DNA of 64,000 nt. It comes from Coleophoma eucalyptorum. Its lineage: Eukaryota > Ascomycota > Leotiomycetes > Helotiales > Dermateaceae. Position 1 is the first letter of the stretch. The number at the start of each line of letters is the position of its first letter. Shown here in pieces: positions 1 through 10,769 of this stretch. Both the position numbers and the translations under genes were made by a program. The stretch is taken from assembly GCA_026120035.1 (NCBI GenBank), contig JALRME010000002.1, positions 1,798,001 to 1,862,000 on the forward strand, given 5' to 3'. The notes under the pieces are model-generated. The model saw only the letters and a program-made list of their open reading frames with translations, had not been told where the DNA came from and ran no database searches.

Positions 1-824
1 ACTTCGTGCGCCCTGAATACCGGTAAACGATGTCTTAGGGATGTGGTATCTTATGATGTATATGGCGAAGAGAACGAGGTGTGATGCTGTAGTATAGAAG
101 TCTTGAAAGGTCGTTTCAGATTCCGTGAAGCTCCCAATTGATTGAGTGACTAGCAACGTTCGCAATACCTGTGGACAGATAGAGTTTGGGCAGCTTCTCA
201 ACGATGGCTTGGTCTTATGTTTCTAAGGTATAAGCAGTCCAAAGGTCAGATCAGGCTTGGAGCATATGAAATTACTGTCGCTCGACACTGGTTATCACTA
301 ATTTTCAATTGGCCAAACGCTGGATTGATTAGTATAGATCACCAAGCCAGTAGATTTATTTTGAATTAATCTTGATTTGCATCGTTTGTCTAAAATACAC
401 ACCGGCAAACCTTTTTACCTACCTAGCTAGGTACACAAGAAAGCAAAAAGACTATCCATCCATCCCCATTCCCATCCATATGGTCTTCTTGACCCGATGG
501 ATTTGTGTGCAAAAGCAAGACAGAAAAAATGCAAACGCTAGCCACCTTCCAAGTTTCCCCTTTTTATTCTCTTTCGTTCATCAACCGTGGCGCAGAAATC
601 TTATTAAACAAAGATGTAGTGTAATGAAAGGTATGTAGGGAAGCATAGAGCTAATGTGTCATGTACAAGTCTGCTCTACTGGTGTAGGTTGGAAGCTGCG
701 GGCCAACGGGGTGTAAAGGGAATGAATATGACCGTGCAAGCTGCTCAGAAGACTGCTGTCACGGCCATTTGGTAAATAAATGCCTGTAAGCTCACTGTAC
801 AAGTACAGACTGCAAGTTAGCAAC
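1..824. other. 3' flank of the ABC transporter gene, no gene seen
   Basis: This stretch lies downstream of the stop codon of the minus-strand ABC transporter and should carry its 3' UTR. Only short, non-matching open frames occur on either strand. No RNA gene or repeat is evident. Confidence 0.5.
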
Positions 825-3800
825 TCAAGGGTGACCAGCTGGCTTTCCATCGTCGTCGGATGATGATGTTGAGTCTTCATGTTTTCGGGAGGCATTCGCT
901 GGTTGTCCAGTGGTCATGTCTCGTTGATCACCACCAGATGGTGACCGTGATCCCCGAACCATAGATGCTGCACCACGAAGACCCTCAGCTGCACGTCCGA
1001 GTGCTCTGCTTGCAAGAGTGCTGGGTTCTGGTGTGACTACTGTAGAAGGAATCTCACCCTCATTTTCGCTGACATCTTCACTAGTTGCTCCGTCTCGAGA
1101 TCCTGGTCGTAGCAAAGCTTGCTTACGCAAAGCGTCTGCTCTCTCAGACAAAACTCTAGCTTCCTCCTCAGCACGTTCAAATCTGATCTGCTTCTTCCAC
1201 ATGTTGGCGTATCTGCCTTTCTTGGCAAGAAGTTCCTCGTGAGTACCAGATTCCGCTACCGCACCGGCATGGAGGACAAGAATCTGATCTGCCTTGGTGA
1301 TTGTTGACAATCGGTGTCTAGATTTGTTAGTACATGGCTTTTAAAATTTGTGTAGAAAGGGTCCTCACGCAATAACAAGCATCGTGCGACCCTCAGAAAG
1401 TGTGCTCAATGCTTCTTGAATGTGCTCTTCAGTCTCGGAATCCAAAGCAGCAGTAGCCTCATCAAGCATGATAATACGAGGGTTCTTGATGATCGTGCGG
1501 GCAATTGCAACACGCTGCTTCTCACCCCCGCTCAATCTCAAGCCTCGCTCTCCAACCTTGGTATTGTAGCCGTCAGGGAATGCCATGATCTTGTCATGGA
1601 TGGAGGCGGCCCGACAAGCAGCGTAGATGTCCTCGTCAGTTGCATCTTGATTAGCATATCGGAGATTGTACATCAAGGTCTCGTTGAAGAGAATAGTGTC
1701 CTGTGGTACTACACCAATATGACGACGGAGCGAGTCGATCGTGATACCTTTGATGTCGTTGCCATCAAGCTGAATGCTACCATCATGGGTATTGTAGAAA
1801 CGAAATAAGAGTCTGAAAACAGTGGACTTTCCACCCCCCGACTCTCCTACCAAGGCAGTCGTAGTTCCTGGACGACACGTGAAACTCAGGTTTTCAAGCG
1901 CAGGCTTGCGCTGATCGTATGAGAACTTGACGTTCTGGAAACGAATCTGACCTTCACAAGTAGGTACGGCAACCGCATCAGGGTCATCGACAACTGTTGG
2001 CTGTTCCTTGAAAAGCTCGAGCAGGCGCTCACCACTAATAAGGGCACTCTGGATACTACGGTAGAACGTTCCAAAGAAGTTGAGAGGTCCCTGGAGCTGG
2101 GCCATGTAAACAAGCAGGCTTACAAAGTCTCCAACTTCGCGCTTTCCAGTTGTAACCTGGTAGGCCGCAATGAAGGAAGTGGCCAATAAACCGAACATGA
2201 AGACCATGTTTTGAGTGATGTTCATGATGTTGAGGGAAAGTAAAACTTTGTACTCGGCCTTTTGGTAAACCTTGACAGCTTCTCGATATCTTTGAAACTC
2301 GTAGGGCTCGGCGTTGAAATACTTGACAGTTTCATAAGACATGATCGAGTCATTCTTCACAGCCTCTTCCTCACGATCAGCGTTGACCATTTCACGGCGC
2401 TGTTGTGCACGCCATTGTGCCATTCGAATAGTCAAGTAGAGATACCAGAAGGCGATGATGGAGACGACGAGTGCATAATATGCATCAAAATTGATGGCAA
2501 AGTATCCAATAGCAACTCCGAGGTCGAAAAGCATGGGCAATACCTGAAAGGTAATCTGCTCCAGAAAGTTATTAATGGCATTGCCCTTGCTAAGGGCTGA
2601 AAGCACCTCGCCAGTTCGTTTGCCGAGATGGAAGTCCAGAGATAGTGAGTGGACATGCTCGAATGACGCTGTTGTCAGAGAGTTATATGAGTATTGGGAG
2701 ATTGGAATCCAAAGGGCTGCACGTGCCGAACCTAAGAAACCCGAGGGGCCTTGAAGCAGTTTGTAAACGATAAGTAGGGAGATCGAGAGCCATGGCATGC
2801 CATGCGCGCCATTCTTCCCAGCCAGATCATTGGTAACTTTTCCGGTCTGCATAGGGACAAGGATGTTGATGGCTCTCTGAGCAACGACGAGTAAGAAACA
2901 CACCAAGACGATCAGCTTAAGCCTAAGAGACTTGCTTGGCCAAAGATATGGAAAGAAAAGAGAATATCCTTTCAAGTACTCCCACCACGTTCTGTTTGGA
3001 GCTTCGGTTGGTCGGTAAAATGCTGCAGACTCGGCTGGGCCTACAGGGCCGGAAATGGCGTGTCCATTGGTAGCATGGCCATTGGTAGCAACCCCGGGAG
3101 TGGCACCATTCTCAGGTGCAGGTATGCTTCCATCCTCTGCAAGTGCGCCATTTTCTGAGGCAGCATTTGTAGTGGCGTAACTGCTACTATTTGCATGTCC
3201 ATTGGCCAAGAGAGGTGTAGTCTCATTTGACCCAACAATACCAGCTGCTCGGAGGGCCGCAGCAAATTTGGAGCCCTTCTTTTGCCTATTCGACCGCTCA
3301 AGGGAGAAGATGGTGTAGAAAGCGACTATGAGAATAAGAAGAAATACTCGTAGAGCATCGATAGCAACTTCGATAATCTCCCAGTCGTTTGCTCTCTTTC
3401 GAAACTCTTTGTGAACGCTCTGTAGAGAATTGGTATCTCTGTGTGGAGAAGTGTACAGGATCACGGAAGAGACCAAGACTGTGAGCTCGCCAACGAGACA
3501 GACGATCCAGGTAATCTGATGGGCAATGGTTGGAGATGGTGTGGTATCAACCAAAGAAATGATGAAGAGGATGTATACGAAAGTTGATCCTACAACGTAG
3601 ATCTGCAAGCCCAATACATCAGAACTACAATATGGACATGCCCAGAAGAGTACTTACAGCTGTTGCTTCTCCGCACCACCAACCCTCGTCTCGCTCAGCA
3701 ATGGCATGGACGACGACGTTGGTGCCACTGGCAAGAAATGTTCCCAAGAGCAGAGCAGACAACCAGATGAAGACCAGTTTTCGAATAGGACTGAAGTCTT

Positions 3801-4047
3801 GAAGCTTGCGCTTCTCCTTCTCCTGCTTGCTCTTGAGCGCACCTTGTGGCAGAGGCTTGCCTCCAGGACCGGTTATTGTTGGGGCAACAGATCCATCGTT
3901 CGACTCGGAGGAAAGGATGCTATTAGCAGTAAAAGCCACCAAGAAGATGATCAAGATGACCCATGGATAGTTGAATTGCGTGTTCTCCAAGACCTCTGCA
4001 ACAGCCAACATGCTCGAGTTCGAGATCAGCTCAACTTCACCTGCCAT
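825..4047 (-). CDS. hmt1: Hmt1-type half-size ABC transporter (heavy-metal tolerance, vacuolar)
   Basis: Three exons, 4047-3658, 3602-1369 and 1317-825, give 1038 aa. The two introns are 55 and 51 nt with GTAAGT and GTGAGG donors. The N-terminus has about five membrane spans (TMD0, residues ~20-260), then a low-complexity linker with NGHATNGHA repeats, a six-span ABC membrane domain, and one nucleotide-binding domain. That domain shows Walker [10 protein letters not shown] (~residue 712), signature LSGGEKQR (~816), Walker B IIMLDEAT (~837) and an H-loop, VIAHRLSTI, formed across the second splice junction. This layout is that of the ABCB6/Hmt1 family, which in Schizosaccharomyces pombe sits in the vacuolar membrane and confers cadmium tolerance; the substrate here is inferred. 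The charged tail after the NBD is longer than in yeast Hmt1. An in-frame ATG at 4086 would add 13 residues; I chose 4047. Confidence 0.9.
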
Positions 4048-4798
4048 TACAATTGTTGGATATATAGACCAGCGTCCTCCTCCCACATCAGATTCTCGAT
4101 TCGTAGAGTGATCGTAAGCAGCTCATGACCCGGTCGAGGGAGATGTTGTAGTTGAAGGCAAGAAAGAGGTCGTAAAAGGAGAGATCGAAACTGAAGCGCC
4201 TCGGGTGTAGTTATTGCCACCTGTAGATCGCACAATATTGTCAGCTGAATGATGTGGCTTAGAGGAATATTGATGTTGACGACGGGTACGGGCCCATGTG
4301 ACGAGGGGTGATCCCGTAAAGCACGCGGTGAACTGAATTAGCTGAGGCGAGATGGGAGGCGATGAAGGCGAGGTGATGTGAGGTGAGGTGAGGTAAAGTG
4401 AAATATGGAGGGGTAGAGACGGCATTACCTGGGTACTCGCACCGAGATCAGATCAGATCGTTCCTGAACGATTGGATGCAGTGATGATCACTGTTCGTCT
4501 TCTATCTATGGGATTGAATGTGTGAGGATGTGTACACTCTTTTGTGTCGTGATGGCAGAATAATAGCGACAGGAAGAGGTATGTAAGGGATGCAGAGACG
4601 ACAGTTGGCAGGTAGATCGATTATCAGTCTACACCTCCCAGCGGTACAAATCAAAAGAGAAGAAAGAAGTACAGTGAAGAGGGTTGAAGTCTTTGGAATT
4701 GATGTCGATGTGAGATGGTTGTCTGAGTTCGTCAAGGCGGTAAGCTGCGACTGTCTGGACCTGGACTGCACTTGGACTTGGGGACTTGCAGGGAAGGC

Positions 4799-4833
4799 GG
4801 ATGTGGATGTGGATGTGGATGTCGATGTGGATA
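4799..4833. repeat. GATGTG hexamer microsatellite
   Basis: Five to six tandem copies of GATGTG, one with a T-to-C change, lie in the long upstream region of the ABC transporter gene. No coding role is apparent. Confidence 0.85.
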
Positions 4834-7368
4834 GAGACGGGTGGGCTACGATTTGATGCAACTGCAGCTGAATTTCAGCTTCCTTGCACCTGCAGGAAAC
4901 CTCAACTGGCCTTTCAATAAATACCAAAACAAAACAGAGGCTCGAGACTTTTAAATGTCACTTCTTCGTCGTCGTCGATCTACCACGGTAACCGACTGCT
5001 AGGAATGTGATATCCGATAATACATCCCACAGTACCTCTCTGCTTTGCCAAATACTTCTCTCCCTCCGCCACCATCTTCGTTTTGATTAAACTTTCTTTC
5101 CAACCTACAGTATAGTGCCAAATGTATCTAACCTAATGGCCAAATGCTTGTTTATTCTCCCTACCTACACTCCGCTCTTCTCCATCATCCTCCCTTGAAA
5201 TTCTGCCTGTGCTCCATCATTACGATCACAGCTATGAAAAGCGACTGTATACTTGTATTTGTACGAAAGATACTCGTCTGGACGTACCAGGCCGCTGGGA
5301 TCTGATATCAGATATCAGCCTCGCATACCCCGCCGCACGCAAGCATTCTTGTCACACGCCTGGCCGAATCGAATCGACTCCAATCCTCGCATAAAATATC
5401 CTCGCCTCGCCTTCCATTCTCTCTGCCTTACATGACATTGCACTGCATCACACGTCGTGGTTGCTGACCTTGAGGTCCAGAACTTCTTGTCGCATGTCCA
5501 TTGGCAACTTGATCAACGAATGCTTTCGCCGCCCTCTGTGAACGAGCCGGATTGGGAGCCGGCTTCCGTATAACTTGGATCTTATGCGCCATCGGTGCTG
5601 GCTGTCCGAAGAAGGGCTACTCGTCCTCCACCTTTACCTCTATCACTTCAGCTGCAGCCAGAGGCACTTGTCGTGCATATATTGCACCTCCATCAGTAAG
5701 CTCTTTCCACTGCGTTTTTCATTGCGTTTTCCACTGCATCATGGTGTTTCTACCAAACATCTCCTTTTGCACAACGAGAATCAACAACAGATTGGACCGT
5801 TTTCGACACCGAGTGGGTCGGTCCGACCTCGCATGCATATCATGTCTCTTGTGATGAGATGTCCTACGAAAAAGTTGGAGTCGAAGTCAGAGCATGAGCG
5901 GTGTAGCATTACCTGTATCTCGCACATCAAATCCGCAGGATTTCCCGCACTTTGGGTCTCCGCCATTAATAAACAAATCCTTGGCGTCCAAAAGCTCTGG
6001 GTTTTTGACAGGAGGCATATCTCGGTATGGTCAATGTGTGAGTGTGGCTGTCACAAAATGACGTTTCTCGAAACTATCCAAGCACTACCCCATGTTTTCT
6101 TTATCCAGGCCCGTTACTTTGCATTGCGGCCCACTATCACCACGGAAGCACGGAGAACCATTGCCAGGTATCTTATCCGAGAGAACAATCTCCTGCAGAC
6201 GTCCTGGCCTGGCGTTCCGAGATTTGAGCGCCGAGGGTCAAGTCTTGCGTGGGTATTCTCTGAATCTTGATACAGTTTCGAACCTGTTCAAGGTCCCGTG
6301 CAAATTTCAAGAACGATCTACCTTGGAAAAGATTAAAAACGTCTTCGGATTCCATACCTATCGTTTAACTTCAAGGAGCTTCTCCCGAGAAGCTGTATAC
6401 AAAGCGCTGCTATGCTATCGAATACTGCTTGGTATACACACCTTTGGCAGTGAAAGTTTACATGGCCGACCTTCCAGTGCCTACTTTGTATGTCAGCAAA
6501 GTAGACATGGTCCAAATATTCATATTCAGAAAGTAGCGGTCAAGCCTTGTTAAGTGTATTGATCTTAAGCCTTTAAAATTGCATAGATCTAGGAAATCCT
6601 CGCTGCTTCATGGTCATCGCGTGAACGGTGTTGCTTAACTGTAAAGTCCTCCCGAATTAACGGGAAGTCTCAATATTTAATGCATCTCACCAGAAATATT
6701 GCTCTAACACTCACGCATGACTAGGTGGGCACAAGACCTGGCTAAAAGTATCCGTTAATGTCGTCGATAGTATTGGTAGATAGCAAGTAGAGTTCTAAGT
6801 GCCTCCATCGTCGGTAGTTCATAGCCCAACGTTGCCAATGTTTTAATTATGCGAGCTGAGCTGCTAACACGCAAGTCTCCAAATATCTTAGGCTCTCCAA
6901 ATTTAAGAAAGTCATCCGAGAACGCGTTGGCTGCGAAAGTTCGAAAGTTCAAAAATACAAATTAGAGAAGGACACGATACAACGGCCTTTGCTCCGGTGA
7001 TCCTATGTGCTGCAAGACTAAGTCAGAAACGAAAATATCAGAAAGTTAGCAGACTGGACCACCGCTACACCAGCCTCACGATGCCAACACGTACCATCAA
7101 ATCGTCCTCAGAAATGACAGAATCCCAGACTGGCCGTTCATACGCACGTTGACAGCGGCAGCGGTGAAGAAACAGACTTCAGAGACGGAGACATGTCCAA
7201 ATCCTGAAAAGCCATCGTCGTCAGGGAGCATTGCGGTGGCTTTTCGAGAGCATCGTATTATCGATAATACACTGCATAAGATGCCCAGAAAAGTCAGCCT
7301 GACGCACATAAATAGCCTAGAAGCGCACACTTTTGCGATTATTCTCGACAACTGTTAGCTAAGATTAT

Positions 7369-7389
7369 GGTAAGGTAAGGTAAGGTAAG
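7369..7389. repeat. GGTAA pentamer repeat
   Basis: Four tandem copies of GGTAA in intergenic DNA, followed by a degenerate GATAGG. A simple sequence repeat with no assigned function. Confidence 0.8.
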
Positions 7390-8388
7390 ATAGGCAACGA
7401 ACCACAATCACACTCACATCAGACCAAAAAAAAAACAAAAATGTGATGCATCAGCTCTCTTACCTCCAAACCTAAACCCACATACCCGCGGCTCCATAAG
7501 CCGGTGCATGTACAATACTCCCACCCAATTGGAGCTGAACCGTTGGTGATGGCGGTGGTCTAGAATGCATATCAATTTTCGGGGACCGGCTTAAGTTGCA
7601 AATGATAGATATCGGTACGATTGTAAGTTGAGGTGTCTCTTATCTGCAGGTGTGCTGTGAGTGATGGAATTGGCCTCGTGACCAGGTACAGGAATGGAAT
7701 GAATGAGGCTCTGGCTGCTTCCTGTACATCCTGTGTATCAAGAGTCAGCTGATCTTGACTTGTATGAAGGCGCTTGGAACGGTGGAGTTCCTGAATGTTT
7801 GTTACTTTATGGCCTTTCGTGTTCGTTCTAGTGCTGGCTTCTGCGCCCACCCACAACAGCTACCACGCACTGCAAGAACCTGTCTCGAAATCGACATAGG
7901 AACAGCAGTAAAATGAACTCAAGGCAAGTGAATATGACAACTTTTGGGCACTCATAAACGTTGATTAAAGCTATAGCATTGTATCATTCATTACAAAGAA
8001 GCAGAAAGAAGAAAAAAAGGTCACCGCTCCCATGATACAAGAAGTACCCAAAAAGTATAGCATTTGTTTTGTTTCCACTCGTCTTCATTCCCTAATCTTC
8101 TACCAACAAATGGATTATGCTGCAGCGCTTGCAACATCTCCCATTGTAAGTCAATAGTATTGAGATGGAAGAAGGGTAAGAGGCGGGGTCTCTGTCGTTT
8201 CGTCGTACAAACACAGCACTGCTAACACTGTGCTTCTCCTCTGATCCATGTCATATATGGACCTAAGCCGGCTAATCATAAGTAGTCGTTCACTTCCACT
8301 GTTTGAAGTGCAATCCTTCGTATATATCTTCCCCAGATTAAAAACATTGGATTTAGCTTTCACGGCCTTCAAATCACCTAACCTGACC

Positions 8389-9899
8389 TTAGCTCTTCCT
8401 ATTGGTCACAGCATCCGTATTCAATGCTGTACTCGTTGCCTTCCCATTGCCATTTGCAGAATGGCCATTGGATGAGAGTACGATCTGCGGCGCTGCAACC
8501 TTGTCGATGCCCTGTCTTGCCAAAGCGTCCAACCTCTGCTCCTCAGCATACTCGTTTTCATCATTGTCGCTCCTTTCGTCTTCTGCAACGTTGAGGAAGA
8601 CAAATCGGTAGGCGATGCGGAAAATGTAGAATAGCCAAAAGAGGTTCAAAGCTTGCAAGCTTGCGAGAAGTGCCGTGGAGATAACGTGGGAGAGAGAGCA
8701 CTTGAATTGCCCAGCCGCCCAATCCAGCTCATACGGACCAACAGTTTTGAACTCGTGGAATTCGGACCAGAGAATTTTTAGGTTGATGTAGTGTCGGAGG
8801 TAAATCCAGGCCACAATAAAGAATGCGAAGTATGGGCCTACAAGGGGGTGATCAAGATAATTGAGAGTTTTAGAAGTCTGCTGTTCATTAGTTTCCATAG
8901 CCGGTATTAGTATTGGATTGTCTTACAGCGAGGAAGAAATCACTAATGTCATGTGTAATGAAGACTGCAATGCCCATATACGTGAAGTGAAACCTGTAGC
9001 TCAAGAAAATGAGTATCAAGGAAACGATGTGATGGCCAACCAACTCCCTGAAGTCCTTTCTCGGCTTTTCCATCCCCAAAAGTAGAACGATAGCTTGCTG
9101 AGCCCAATATGCAGCTTGGAAGAGGTAGTAAAACTTGAAACCAGCCTCGTGAGTCTTGTGCGGAAAGTTCTCGTACATCCCAACAGTATTGAAATACCAA
9201 ACGGGGGTTTTGCTCATGATATACATGCCTGCAGGGCCCAAGAAAGCAAAGTATATAGCCGTATACATTTGCTCCATGAACCGTGATTGCTTGGCTCTGC
9301 TCTTGAGTCCACTGCGGCGTGCAAGTGGCCGGAGGACTTTCTGCATGATAAACTCGCGGGTGAATGAGAGCACAATGATATAGAAAGCAACAAAAGCGAA
9401 ATCCCAGAGGCCCTTTCCATACTGAATCGGTGTGCCAGGCTCAGAATTTGCGTCGGCTGGAATTGGATAGGAGAGGAAGATAAAATGGTGTATAGGGTTG
9501 GACTCGTTTGGACGGATAGCATAGAGGGCAGCGAAAACGCATAGCAGGATCAGTGGTGTCACGTAAGTATGCTTCAGTGCATAATTCTTCCATCTTTGGA
9601 ACAGTGTTCGTGCTTTCCGTCTCTTCGAGAATGGCTTCCTCCGATCCTTTTCATTTTGCAGCTGACCATCAGTTAACAGCTGTGATCCCGCAGATGGATG
9701 TAATACATACCTTCACTGTGTCCGGAGACGGCGGTCGAACGTCGAAGGTAGCAATTGCTGGCGCACCAGTGTCTCCAGCCCTTATCTCTCCCCCTAATCC
9801 GCTGGATCTCCTGCGAAACCGTGGTGCCTCGTGGGTGGGTGTCTTCAGTGGAGTTAATGTGTCGCCAGTAGAAAGTAGTGGGAAAGCCTCGCCCGGCAT
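8389..9899 (-). CDS. LAG1: Ceramide synthase, Lag1/Lac1 (TLC domain)
   Basis: Three exons, 9899-9711, 9661-8927 and 8877-8389, give 470 aa with 49-nt introns. The enzyme N-acylates sphingoid bases with fatty acyl-CoA in the ER membrane to make (phyto)ceramide. The N-terminal cytosolic part has the RRRSSGLGGEIRAGDTG stretch usual in filamentous fungal Lag1. A conserved FQRWKNYALKHTYV segment precedes the first membrane span, and the TLC domain carries the catalytic HH pair (residues 273-274) and the Lag1 motif ending ITHDISDFFLA just before the second intron. The C-terminal tail is acidic, then Asn/Ser-rich. The last acceptor is a tandem CAGCAG, so one glutamine may be included or skipped. Two ceramide synthases are normal in these fungi; which paralogue this is cannot be told from the sequence alone. 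Confidence 0.93.
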
Positions 9900-10769
9900 G
9901 GTGGAAGAGAGGATTGAAGAACAGAAAGGTTGTGGTGTAAGGAGAAAAGGGAGGAGTGACGATCGTAGGATCTGTACGCTGTTTGAACAATGGAAGTCGT
10001 GGGGAATGGAACACTGTCAGCCCTAAAGGGTTGCAAGATTGAGATTGAGCAGCAGAAATTAAATTGATCGGCCTACACTTCTCTACACACTCGACGCAAG
10101 CCCGCTATACGCTATGCGAGACCCCCCTTAAGATCCGACGTCTCACGTGTACCGTACCTGCCCGGTTGCATCACGGCTCGCGCGCTTACGTACTGTGCTG
10201 GCTCAGGCTTTGCACTTCACCGAATACATACCCAACCGTGCCTATCTACGTTAACAAGAAGCCAATCTGTGGCTCTCCTTGCTCTCACTGCCCTCTTCAA
10301 CTTCCTTCCTCCCATTAAGGCCTCCCAGTAGCAGAATAGCAATGCCATGCTCACTTCTGACTTTGAAAGGGGGATCAATGCAAATTACCGGGTCCAACCT
10401 TGCTTTGCGATCCTCCTCTCCGCTTCCGAAGTATCGCATTATGACGAACACCTAACGTCTGGGACCACAGTGTGCCTGTGTAGGCCTGAGCCTCGCATGT
10501 ACAAAGAGTGAAGATGAATATCACTACTAGCATTCTGAGGGATTGAGTGTGATCATATCTGTCATTTACTATTTTGACTAACTCGCCATACACAGCGCTC
10601 TTCTTGGTCTATTAAAATTCATGATGTAGTGGACGTCGTAGGCCCTAACCGCTATAACTCCATTTCCTTTGTCACGTGCCGCTTCTTTGCTTTTCCTGCA
10701 AATGCTATGATGACCCCAACGCCCTGCTATAAACCGACCTAAACAAAATCCAACCAAAGAGCTTTTCCC
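9900..10769. other. Ceramide synthase promoter and palH 3' flank
   Basis: These 870 bp separate two minus-strand genes. The left part should hold the ceramide synthase promoter and 5' UTR, the right part the palH 3' UTR. Short open frames only; no RNA gene seen. Confidence 0.5.

Larger units (their letters stand above)
4048..8388. other. Long intergenic region, no confident gene
   Basis: This 4.3 kb stretch holds the promoter of the ABC transporter on its left and the 3' flank of the ceramide synthase on its right. Its open frames are short, and none matches a family I recognise. It contains GATGTG and GGTAA tandem runs, a GAACGAT inverted repeat near 4457-4472 and a TCTGATATCAGA palindrome at 5301-5312. 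A 231-codon open frame at 5575-6270 has no recognisable motif and I do not call it a gene. Confidence 0.5.

Noticed and set aside
5575..6270. 231-codon plus-strand open frame
   Set aside because: No domain, odd composition rich in Cys, His and Ser runs, no supporting splice sites, and several competing frames overlap it.
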